NCBI GenBank assembly: GCA_937864895.1
Contig: CALMDF010000360.1
Span: 1 to 6,464, forward strand
DNA length: 6,464 nt
Direction of reading: 5' to 3'
Source of the DNA: an uncultured Holophagales bacterium
Lineage (GTDB): Bacteria > Acidobacteriota > Thermoanaerobaculia > UBA5066
Positions 1 through 5,886 of the stretch are shown here, piece after piece. Numbering within the stretch: position 1 is the stretch's first letter; each line of letters starts with the position of its first letter. Under the pieces are notes generated by a model. It was not told where the DNA came from, made no database searches, and saw nothing but the letters and a program-made list of their open reading frames with translations. The position numbers were made by a program, and so were the translations under genes.

Positions 1-668
1 CGCGGCTGCGGGCGTCGGGGCTCGCGCACGGCTGCGCCTGTACGCGGGCCGAGGCCGCCCGCGCCGCGGGCGCGCCCGGCGCCTCCGCCCCCGTGGACGC
101 CGCGGGGCCGGTCTACGCCGGAACGTGCCGAACGGGGCTCCCGCCGGGGCGGGCCGCGCGCGCGGTCCGCTTCCGGGTCCCCGCCGGGACGGTCGCCTTC
201 GAGGACCGCGTGCGGGGGCGCGTCGAGGAGGAGGTCTCCCGCGTCGTGGGGGACTTCGTCGTCCGGCGCGCCGACGGGCCGTTCGCCTACCAGCTCGCGG
301 TCGTCGTCGACGATGCCGCGCAGGGAATCACGGAGGTCGTCCGCGGCGGAGACCTCCTCGACTCCGCGGCGCGGCAGGTCACGCTGCAGCGGGCGCTCGG
401 CGCGCCGACTCCGGCGTACGCGCACCTCCCCCTCGTCCTCGGCCCGGACCGGAAAAAGCTCGGGAAGAGAGACGGGGCGCTGCCCCTCGAGACGCTCGAC
501 GCGCGCCGCGTCGACGAGACCCTGCGCCTCGCCCTGCGGGTCCTCGGACAGGAGCCGACGGCGGGGACGCCGGAGGAGACGCTCGCCGCGGCGGCGCGGG
601 CCTTCGCCCCGGAGCGGATCCCGGCGGGACCGGTCCGTGTCTCCCCCGGTGGGGAGGTCGTGACGTGA
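1..668 (+). CDS. gluQ: Glutamyl-Q tRNA(Asp) synthetase (GluQ-RS), 5' end missing
   Basis: GluQ-RS activates glutamate and attaches it to the queuosine base at the wobble position of tRNA-Asp; it is a GluRS paralogue with only the catalytic half. The reading frame is open from the window edge (first full codon at 3), giving about 221 visible residues; the HIGH-motif region lies upstream. The four zinc ligands known from this family are visible: a CxC pair (codons 33 and 39), Tyr (codon 114) and Cys (codon 126, in YAGTC). The segment FAYQLAVVVDDAAQGITEVV with the following RGGDLL is characteristic of the GluRS/GluQ catalytic core. The KMSKS-equivalent is KLGKR (456-470), with Gly replacing the usual Ser. 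Only about 65 residues follow it, so the anticodon-binding domain of a true GluRS is absent; this is why GluQ-RS is preferred over GluRS. The stop codon overlaps the start of the next gene by 4 bp, so the two are probably translationally coupled. I see no DksA neighbour, the common partner in proteobacteria. Confidence 0.92.
   Translation, partial: RLRASGLAHGCACTRAEAARAAGAPGASAPVDAAGPVYAGTCRTGLPPGRAARAVRFRVPAGTVAFEDRVRGRVEEEVSRVVGDFVVRRADGPFAYQLAVVVDDAAQGITEVVRGGDLLDSAARQVTLQRALGAPTPAYAHLPLVLGPDRKKLGKRDGALPLETLDARRVDETLRLALRVLGQEPTAGTPEETLAAAARAFAPERIPAGPVRVSPGGEVVT
651..658 (+). promoter_or_regulatory. Shine-Dalgarno site for the membrane glycosyltransferase
   Basis: GGGGAGGT lies inside the last codons of gluQ and ends 6 nt before the GTG at 665. 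This near-ideal SD match at ideal spacing decides the start codon; the reading frame is open much further upstream but only as a shadow of gluQ. Confidence 0.8.
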
Positions 669-2521
669 GCCCCGCGGCGCTCGCCGCGCTCGGCGTGATC
701 GCCGCCGGATCGCTCAGGGCCCTCCTCGCGGCGGGGCTCCTTGCGGCCCTCGCGCTCGTCGGCTACGGCCTCCTCCCGGCGAGGCGAAGAACGCAATACG
801 CAGAACTGACCCCCTTACGGGGAACTTCGAAGGCCGTGATCGCGTTTCCGCTCGCGATCTCGGTCGGTGCGCTCGCGACGGGGTGGCTCGGGTGGGTCGC
901 CGGCACGGCTTTCGGCACGTGGAGCGTCGGGGTGGTGTGGATCGCGCTCCTCGCTTTCGGGGTGCGCCGGCTCGCGGAGTTCCGGCGGGACGCGCTCCGC
1001 CTCGGCCGGAGGCTCGCGGCGCTCGCCCGCGCGACGCCGCTCCTGTCGGCGACGTTCGCCGTCGCCGTCCTCCTCCTCCTGCCGTCCCTCTTCCTTCCGC
1101 TCGTCGACTCGGACGGCCTGAGGTACCAGGTCGCGCACCCGAAGCTCTACCTCCTCACCGGCGAGATCTCGACCTACCCGTGGGACGTCACGGGGTTCTT
1201 CCCCCAGGTGGGGACGATGCTCTTCCTCGTCGCGACGGCGCTCGGCGGCGGGGAGGCGTGCAAGTTCGTCCACGCGGGATTCGCGCTTCTCTCGGCGGCG
1301 TCGCTCGCCCTCCTCGTCCACCGCGGGAGGCGATCGCGCGGGGCCGCGGTGGCGGCGGCGTTCTTCGCCTTCGCGGCGCCGGTCTCCGTGGCGACGGCGA
1401 CGGCGGCCTTCGTCGACCACGCGGCCCTCTTCCACGTCCTCGTCGGGGCGCTCCTCGTGGCGGCGAGCGCGCCGACGCCCCTCGTCGGGCTCGCTCTCGG
1501 CGCGGCGTTCGGGACGAAGATGACGACCGCGCCGTTCGTCCTCGGGCTCGCGATCGCGGCCGTCGCGGCCCGCCCGGCGCGCGCCCGCCTCCGGGAGGCG
1601 CTCCTCCTCGCGGCCGTCCTCGCTGCCACGTTCCTCCCGTTCGGCCTCCGGAGCGCCGTCCTCACCGGGGACCCGTTCTTCCCGCTCGGCTACGGCCTCC
1701 TCGGGCGCGCGATCCCGGGCGTGACGCAGGAGGGGCTCGCCTGGGCCACCTCCTACCGCGAGGAAGCGCGCGGCCTGCTCGCGGTGGGATTCCTGCCGTT
1801 CCAGCCGGGTCTCTCGTGGGACGACGTCGCGGGCCCGCAGGCGCTTCTCGGCCTGCTCGCCGTGGCCGTCGTCCTCCGCGAACGACGCCTCCGCTTCCTT
1901 CTCCTCCCCGTCCTCGTCTCCGTGGCCGTCGCGTCGTACTGGCATCCCCCGGCCCGCTACTTCCTTCCCCTCTTCGCGGCTCTCGCCGCGTTCCTCGCCC
2001 TTGCCCTCGGGCGTCTCGGAAGGCGAGCCGCGCCGGCCGCGACGCTCCTCGTCGTCGGCGTCTCCGCCGCCGGGTGGGTCCCGCAGGTCCTCTTCGGGTT
2101 CGGCGCCTCGCGATACGTCTCGGGCCGGGCCGACGCCGAGACCGTCCGCGCGGAGGCGATCCCCGGCTTCCGGGCCGCCCGCTTCGTGAACGCGCTTCAG
2201 GGCGGATGCGTGATGGCGCTCGACTTCCCGGCGCCGTACTACCTCGACCGGCCCTGGGTCGCCGAGGGCGTCCTGAACGAGCCCCCGCTCCGCCTCTGGC
2301 TGGCGGAAGGAGCGGAGGCCGGGGAGCTCCTCGACCGTTGCCGTGCCCTCGGCGTCACGCACGTCCTCGTGACGCCCGGCTGGGGCGGGGGGACGCCGGC
2401 GAGCCTCTATCCGCTCGCGACGAACCGGCGGGAGGCCGAGGCGATCGTCGCCTTCCGGGCGCGCCTCAGGCTCGTCGCGACGGTGGACGGGGTCGACGTC
2501 TTCGAGCTGCCTCCGCGCTGA
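665..2521 (+). CDS. GT-C / GT39-like integral-membrane glycosyltransferase
   Basis: This is a 618-residue polytopic membrane protein of the GT-C fold (protein mannosyltransferase / ArnT-like superfamily). Such enzymes move a sugar from a polyprenyl-phosphate donor to a lipid, glycan or protein acceptor outside the cytoplasmic membrane. The substrate cannot be read from the sequence. Roughly a dozen hydrophobic segments run from residue 5 to about 490. After an early helix, the first large loop holds VDSDGLRYQ (147-155) followed by HPKLYLLTGEI. This is the position and style of the acidic catalytic loop motif of GT-C enzymes; Asp148 and Asp150 are the candidate metal/donor-binding residues. 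TGDPFFPLGYGLLG in the middle resembles a motif recurrent in bacterial GT39-like proteins. From about 496 to 618 a soluble C-terminal domain follows, probably extracytoplasmic. The GTG start overlaps the gluQ stop (GTGA) and has a strong SD. The 3' end overlaps the convergent tyrA by 56 bp. Codons 40-61 use codons rare in this window. Annotations such as 'hypothetical membrane protein' would also be compatible. Confidence 0.8.
   Translation: MSPAALAALGVIAAGSLRALLAAGLLAALALVGYGLLPARRRTQYAELTPLRGTSKAVIAFPLAISVGALATGWLGWVAGTAFGTWSVGVVWIALLAFGVRRLAEFRRDALRLGRRLAALARATPLLSATFAVAVLLLLPSLFLPLVDSDGLRYQVAHPKLYLLTGEISTYPWDVTGFFPQVGTMLFLVATALGGGEACKFVHAGFALLSAASLALLVHRGRRSRGAAVAAAFFAFAAPVSVATATAAFVDHAALFHVLVGALLVAASAPTPLVGLALGAAFGTKMTTAPFVLGLAIAAVAARPARARLREALLLAAVLAATFLPFGLRSAVLTGDPFFPLGYGLLGRAIPGVTQEGLAWATSYREEARGLLAVGFLPFQPGLSWDDVAGPQALLGLLAVAVVLRERRLRFLLLPVLVSVAVASYWHPPARYFLPLFAALAAFLALALGRLGRRAAPAATLLVVGVSAAGWVPQVLFGFGASRYVSGRADAETVRAEAIPGFRAARFVNALQGGCVMALDFPAPYYLDRPWVAEGVLNEPPLRLWLAEGAEAGELLDRCRALGVTHVLVTPGWGGGTPASLYPLATNRREAEAIVAFRARLRLVATVDGVDVFELPPR
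782..847 (+). other. Low-GC, rare-codon patch within the glycosyltransferase gene
   Basis: Codons 40-61 of the glycosyltransferase include AGG, CGA, AGA, CAA, GCA, GAA, TTA, GGA, ACT and TTT, in a gene whose other codons end almost only in G or C. The stretch also holds CCCC-TTAC-GGGG (811-822), able to form a 4-bp hairpin, and the 8-bp palindrome CTTCGAAG (825-832). The reading frame is unbroken and encodes the positively charged segment between the first hydrophobic region and the next membrane helix. Confidence 0.6.
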
Positions 2522-3344
2522 CGGGCGGGGCGAGAACGGAGCGGGCCGCGGCGAGCTTCCGCTCGAAAGCGGCGAGGTCGTTCGCGGCGACGAGAGCGCG
2601 CCAATCGGCGAGCTCGCTCTCGAGGAGCCGGAAGAGGGCCGGGGTCGCGGGGTTCTGCGCCTGGATCGGAAGCGTCAGGTCGGCGGCCTGGTGGAGGATC
2701 GGCCCGGCGAGCTCGCAGAGCCTCCGGAAGCTCGTCGAGGCGAGGCCGTCGAGGCTCTTCACCTTCACCCCCTCGCGCGCGAGCGTCGAGCCCGCGAGGA
2801 GCGAGAGGAGGTGGGCGAGGCCGAGCGTCCTCGCGACCCACGGGTCGTGCGCGCCGATCGGCATCGTCGCGAGGTTGAGCCCGTGCCCCGAGAAGAGCCG
2901 GGACGCCGCCCGCGTCGCCGCGGGGGCGCCCGCGTCGCAGACGATGAGGTTCTGGCCCTCGAGGGAGCGGACCCCGGGGCCGAACATCGGGTGGACCGAC
3001 GCAACGGACAGGCCGCGACGCGCGGCCCTCGCATAGATCGAGAGGATCGGCCCCTTCACGCTCGCGACGTCGAGGACGAGCCCCGGCGGCGAGAGGGAGA
3101 GCACCTCGGCGAGGACGTCGCGCGTCGCCTCGAGGGAGACCGTCACGACGACGGCGTCGGCGGCCGCGGCGGTCTCGAGCGGCACGGAGGGGAAGCCGGG
3201 GAGGCGCCGGCCCGGGTCGTGGATCGCCACCGCGTGCCCGGCGGAACGGAAGGCGCGCGCGAGGAGGCGTCCCATCCGGCCGGACCCGCCGACGAGGAGG
3301 ATCTTCCGTCCGCCCGCGCGGCGGGCCCCGTCGCGCGCCGCCAA
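2466..3344 (-). CDS. tyrA: Prephenate dehydrogenase, monofunctional, T-protein-like
   Basis: This enzyme oxidatively decarboxylates prephenate to 4-hydroxyphenylpyruvate with NAD(P)+, the committed step of tyrosine synthesis. The 292 residues begin with a Rossmann fold: KILLVGGSGRMG (14-25) carries the dinucleotide-binding glycines, and LDVASVKGPI (91-100) is the conserved end of the fold. SVHPMFGP (116-123) contains the catalytic His118. The all-helical C-terminal half follows. By an alignment recalled from memory it runs without gaps against the dehydrogenase part of the E. coli chorismate mutase/prephenate dehydrogenase T-protein from the catalytic His onward, with His178 matching His257 and Arg207 matching Arg286. 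The chorismate mutase domain is absent. The residue matching the E. coli prephenate-binding Arg294 is Pro215 here. The TTG start is the only start codon between the tyrS stop and the glycine-rich loop, and it has a good SD. The basic tail (about 281-292) is encoded in the overlap with the convergent glycosyltransferase gene. It follows tyrS by 4 bp and is probably co-transcribed with it. Confidence 0.88.
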   Translation of the reverse strand: MAARDGARRAGGRKILLVGGSGRMGRLLARAFRSAGHAVAIHDPGRRLPGFPSVPLETAAAADAVVVTVSLEATRDVLAEVLSLSPPGLVLDVASVKGPILSIYARAARRGLSVASVHPMFGPGVRSLEGQNLIVCDAGAPAATRAASRLFSGHGLNLATMPIGAHDPWVARTLGLAHLLSLLAGSTLAREGVKVKSLDGLASTSFRRLCELAGPILHQAADLTLPIQAQNPATPALFRLLESELADWRALVAANDLAAFERKLAAARSVLAPPVSAEAARRRRPRPPSRRA

Positions 3345-3355
3345 TCCCCTACCTC
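3345..3355 (-). promoter_or_regulatory. Shine-Dalgarno site supporting the TTG start of tyrA
   Basis: On the minus strand the sequence reads GAGGTAGGGGA directly before TTG (3344-3342). GAGGT ends 6 nt before the start codon, and it overlaps the end of tyrS including its TAG stop. This supports the non-standard TTG start and translation coupled to tyrS. Confidence 0.7.
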
Positions 3356-4584
3356 GCGACGCGCAGGAAGCGCTTCCCGAGCCGCACGTACCGGGCGGCG
3401 CCGGGCTCGAGGGCGAAAGGCTCGGCAGGGTTCTCGGCCTTCGAGAAGGCGACGCCGTCCTCCGAGAGGGAGACGGCCCCCTCCTTCACCTTCTGCCGCG
3501 CCACGTTCTTGCTCGGGGCGAGGCCGACGGCGACGAGGAGCGAGGCGAGGTCGGCGGGGGCGGGGTCGGGGAGCGGCCTGGTCTCGGCCTTCACCGGCCC
3601 CTCCGCCTTCGCGAAGCGCCGTTCGAACTCGGCCTCGGCCTTCGCGGCGGCGTCGGCGCCGTGGAAGTCGGAGACGAGCAGCCGGGCGAGGTCCATCTTC
3701 ACGCGCTTGGGGTGCTTCGCCCCGGAGGCGACGTCGGCCTTCAGGGCCTCGATGTCGTGAGGGAAGAGGTCCGTCAGGAGGGTCCACCACGTCCACATCA
3801 TGTCGTCCGACACCGACATGACCTTGCCGAAGATCTCGTCGGGGGGCTCGTTGACGCCGACGTGGTTCCCGAGCGACTTCGACATCTTCTCCACGCCGTC
3901 GAGACCGACGAGGAGCGGCGTCGTCATCACGCACTGTGGCGCGAGGCCGTAGCTCCTCATCAGCTCGCGGCCGACGAGGAGGTTGAAGAGCTGGTCCGTC
4001 CCGCCGAGCTCGACGTCCGCCTCGAGGGCGACGGAGTCGTACCCCTGGCAGAGCGGGTAGAGGAGCTCGTGGACGGATATCGGCTGGCCCGCCTTGTAGC
4101 GCTTGGAGAAGTCGTCCCGCTCGAGGAGCTGGGCCACGGTGTAGCGCCCCGCGAGGCGGATGAGCCCGTCGGCGCCGAGCGCCCCGAGCCAGCGGGAGTT
4201 GAAGTCGACGACGGTCGTCTTCGGGTCGAGGATCTTGAAGACCTGCGCCTTGTAGGTCTCGGCGTTCGCCTCGACCTCCTCGCGCGTCAGCTGCGGCCGG
4301 GTCGTCTTCTTGCCGGTCGGGTCGCCGATGAGGCCGGTGAAGTCGCCGATGAGGAAGACGACCTCGTGGCCGAGCTCCTGGAAGTGGCGCATCTTCCGGA
4401 AGACGACGGTGTGGCCGAGGTGGAGGTCGGGGGCGGAGGGGTCGAAGCCGACCTTGACCCGGAGCGGCTTCCCGCTCCTGCGGGAGGCTTCCAGCTTCGC
4501 GGCGAGCTCGTCCTTCTGGACGCACGTCTCGACACCCTTGAGGAGGAGCTCGAGCTGATCGGGGACGGGGAGGAAGTTCGGCAC
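3349..4584 (-). CDS. tyrS: Tyrosyl-tRNA synthetase (TyrRS)
   Basis: This cytoplasmic class I aminoacyl-tRNA synthetase charges tRNA-Tyr with tyrosine. The 411-residue length is normal. The Rossmann catalytic domain carries the HIGH signature as HLGH (55-58) after [12 protein letters not shown]. It continues with [14 protein letters not shown] (79-92), the tyrosine-pocket segment YPLCQGYD (176-183), GGTDQLFN (194-201) and a canonical KMSKS (233-237). The C-terminal part (about 345-408) has the look of an S4 RNA-binding domain, including [14 protein letters not shown]. The KMSKS form and overall length point to the TyrZ/TyrS2 subgroup rather than the KFGKT-type E. coli enzyme. The start is GTG and no SD precedes it; a -10-like TAGAAT lies 6 nt upstream, which suggests a leaderless message. 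It is the first gene of a likely tyrS-tyrA operon and diverges from the pilT-like gene. I see no T-box leader, and the 69-bp spacer is too short for one. Confidence 0.98.
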   Translation of the reverse strand: MPNFLPVPDQLELLLKGVETCVQKDELAAKLEASRRSGKPLRVKVGFDPSAPDLHLGHTVVFRKMRHFQELGHEVVFLIGDFTGLIGDPTGKKTTRPQLTREEVEANAETYKAQVFKILDPKTTVVDFNSRWLGALGADGLIRLAGRYTVAQLLERDDFSKRYKAGQPISVHELLYPLCQGYDSVALEADVELGGTDQLFNLLVGRELMRSYGLAPQCVMTTPLLVGLDGVEKMSKSLGNHVGVNEPPDEIFGKVMSVSDDMMWTWWTLLTDLFPHDIEALKADVASGAKHPKRVKMDLARLLVSDFHGADAAAKAEAEFERRFAKAEGPVKAETRPLPDPAPADLASLLVAVGLAPSKNVARQKVKEGAVSLSEDGVAFSKAENPAEPFALEPGAARYVRLGKRFLRVAR

Positions 4585-4590
4585 GGGCGG

Positions 4591-4596
4591 ATTCTA
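4591..4596 (-). promoter_or_regulatory. Putative -10 element of the tyrS promoter (leaderless)
   Basis: On the minus strand TAGAAT (five of six matches to TATAAT) ends 6 nt before the GTG of tyrS. With a normal -10-to-start distance, transcription would begin at the start codon itself. No SD lies in the CCGCCC between them. The -35 region is poor: GTCACG at a 19-bp spacing is the best I find. Confidence 0.45.
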
Positions 4597-4613
4597 GTGG
4601 CGAGGGGCCGGGA

Positions 4614-4624
4614 GGCGTGACGCC
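4614..4624. repeat. Short palindrome GGCGT-G-ACGCC in the divergent spacer
   Basis: The arms GGCGT and ACGCC are perfect inverted repeats around one central base. The element lies between the two -10-like hexamers (17 bp from one edge, 16 bp from the other) and covers the -35 region of both putative divergent promoters. It could be a regulator half-site or simply shared -35 sequence. At this GC content a 5-bp inverted repeat is not improbable by chance. Confidence 0.35.
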
Positions 4625-4646
4625 GGGGGGCCCGGATCCGTAGACT
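4617..4646 (+). promoter_or_regulatory. Putative promoter of the pilT-like gene (leaderless)
   Basis: GTGACG at 4617-4622 matches TTGACA at four of six positions. It is followed after 18 bp by TAGACT at 4641-4646, which matches TATAAT at four of six. Seven bases (CCCCCGC) separate the hexamer from the ATG at 4654, so transcription would be expected to begin at or next to the A of ATG. No SD sequence is present. Confidence 0.45.
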
Positions 4647-4653
4647 CCCCCGC

Positions 4654-5877
4654 ATGGAGACGGAGGACCTGAACCGCCTGATCCGGTCGCTGAACTCGGC
4701 CGGCGAGGGCGCGGCGGACGACCCCCCCCTCGTCGAGCACGTGAGGGACGAGGAGCCTTCGGCCTCCTCCCCGGTCCTCGCCCCGGCTCCTCTCCTGGCC
4801 GAGGGCGAGGTCTCGCCCCGGCTCGCCGCGCTCCTGACGGAGACCGTCCGGCGCGGCGGCACCGACCTCCTCCTCGTCCCCGAGTCGGTTCCCGTCCTGC
4901 GGCTCCACGGCGCGCTCGAGCCGGTGGCGGCGGCCGGGGGCGAGCCGCTCGGCACCTCCTCCGCGTTCGACCTCCTCGCCCCGTCCCTCTCCGCCGAACG
5001 GAGGCGCCGCTACCTCGCGGAGGGGGCGGTCGACCTCTCGCTCAGGGTCGGGGCGCTGGGCCGCTTCCGCGTGAACCTCCACCGGACGCGCCGGGGAACG
5101 GCGGCGGCGATCCGCGTCCTCCCCAGGAAGATCCCGGCCCTCGCCGAGCTGGGGCTCCCCGAGTCGCTCTACGACCTGACGAAGGCGGCGCGCGGCCTCG
5201 TCCTCGTGACGGGCGCGACCGGCTCGGGGAAGACGACGACGCTCGCGGCGCTCGTCGACCGGATCAACCGGACCTCGCGGCGGCACGTCGTCACGATCGA
5301 GGACCCCGTCGAGTACGAGCACGAGCACGGGACGTCCGTCGTCGAGCAGGTGGAGGTCGGCGTCGACGCGCCGAGCTTCGCCGCGGCGCTCGTCGCGGCG
5401 CTCCGGCAGGACCCCGACGTGATCCTCGTCGGCGAGATGCGCGACCTCGAGACGACGCGCGCCGCGCTCACGGCGGCCGAGACGGGGCACCTCGTCCTCG
5501 CGACGCTCCACACGAACGACGTGCCCCAGACCGTGAACCGGATCACCGACATCTTCCCCGCCGAGCAGCAGGGAACGGTGAGGCAGCAGCTCTCCCTCGC
5601 CCTCTCGGCCGTCGTCTGCCAGCAGCTCGTCCCGCGCTCCGACGGGAAGGGGCGGGTCGTGGCGACGGAGGTCCTCGTCGCGACCGACGCCGTGCGCGCG
5701 CACATCCGCAGGGGGACCTTCCACCAGCTCCACACGGAGCTGACGCTCGGCCGGCGCTTCGGGATGGTCACGATGGAGGACTCGCTCGCGCGGCTCGTGA
5801 AGTCCGGGGCGGTCACCGAGGCCGAGGCCCGCCTCCGCGCGGCGCACCCGGACGACCTCGCCGCTCTCCTCCGGTAG
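4654..5877 (+). CDS. pilT: PilT-like type IV pilus retraction ATPase with N-terminal extension
   Basis: This is a hexameric secretion-superfamily ATPase; PilT proteins power depolymerisation and retraction of type IV pili at the inner membrane. All motor motifs are present: Walker A GATGSGKTT (187-195), the Asp box VTIEDPVEY (213-221), Walker B VILVGEMRD (256-264) with catalytic Glu261, and the His box HLVLATLHTND (279-289). AIRVLP (152-157) and FPAEQQ (301-306) are further PilT-family hallmarks. HIRRGT (350-355) occupies the place of the PilT AIRAGE motif. At 407 residues it is some 50-60 longer than typical PilT. The extra part is N-terminal: a possible amphipathic helix (about 4-14) and a Pro/Ala/Glu-rich linker to about 50, before the PAS-like domain. 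In that domain the usual SDLHL motif reads TDLLL (70-74). It could therefore be PilT itself, PilU or another PilT paralogue; no other pilus gene is in the window. ATG is the only good start and lacks an SD. It is divergent from tyrS and convergent with the next gene. Confidence 0.88.
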   Translation: METEDLNRLIRSLNSAGEGAADDPPLVEHVRDEEPSASSPVLAPAPLLAEGEVSPRLAALLTETVRRGGTDLLLVPESVPVLRLHGALEPVAAAGGEPLGTSSAFDLLAPSLSAERRRRYLAEGAVDLSLRVGALGRFRVNLHRTRRGTAAAIRVLPRKIPALAELGLPESLYDLTKAARGLVLVTGATGSGKTTTLAALVDRINRTSRRHVVTIEDPVEYEHEHGTSVVEQVEVGVDAPSFAAALVAALRQDPDVILVGEMRDLETTRAALTAAETGHLVLATLHTNDVPQTVNRITDIFPAEQQGTVRQQLSLALSAVVCQQLVPRSDGKGRVVATEVLVATDAVRAHIRRGTFHQLHTELTLGRRFGMVTMEDSLARLVKSGAVTEAEARLRAAHPDDLAALLR

Positions 5878-5886
5878 GGCGCCGGC

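Noticed and set aside
125..664. Upstream extension of the glycosyltransferase reading frame to an ATG at 125
   Set aside because: The translation is Arg/Gly/Pro-rich frame-shadow of gluQ with no membrane or domain character. The GTG at 665 has a strong SD and begins directly with a hydrophobic helix.
815..2362. 515-codon open frame on the minus strand
   Set aside because: It is antisense to the glycosyltransferase; the translation is almost pure Arg/Glu/Gly, typical of an antisense shadow in high-GC DNA.
883..3036. 717-codon open frame on the plus strand
   Set aside because: It spans a shifted frame of the glycosyltransferase and the antisense of tyrA; Arg/Pro/Gly-rich with no recognisable motif.
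2691..4620. Two long plus-strand open frames opposite tyrA and tyrS
   Set aside because: They are antisense shadows: Glu/Arg/Val-repetitive composition and no domain, whereas the minus strand encodes textbook TyrRS and TyrA.
4585..4653. T-box or other tyrosine-responsive leader before tyrS
   Set aside because: The spacer is too short, and the -10-like element sits immediately before the start codon, leaving no leader RNA.
4594..5847. 417-codon open frame on the minus strand
   Set aside because: It is antisense to the PilT-like gene, whose Walker motifs are intact; the composition is Arg/Glu/Gly-rich.
5871..5886. Possible terminator hairpin CCGG-TAGGGCG-CCGG between the convergent genes
   Set aside because: The stem is only 4 bp, no T-run follows on either strand, and CCGG is common at this GC content.
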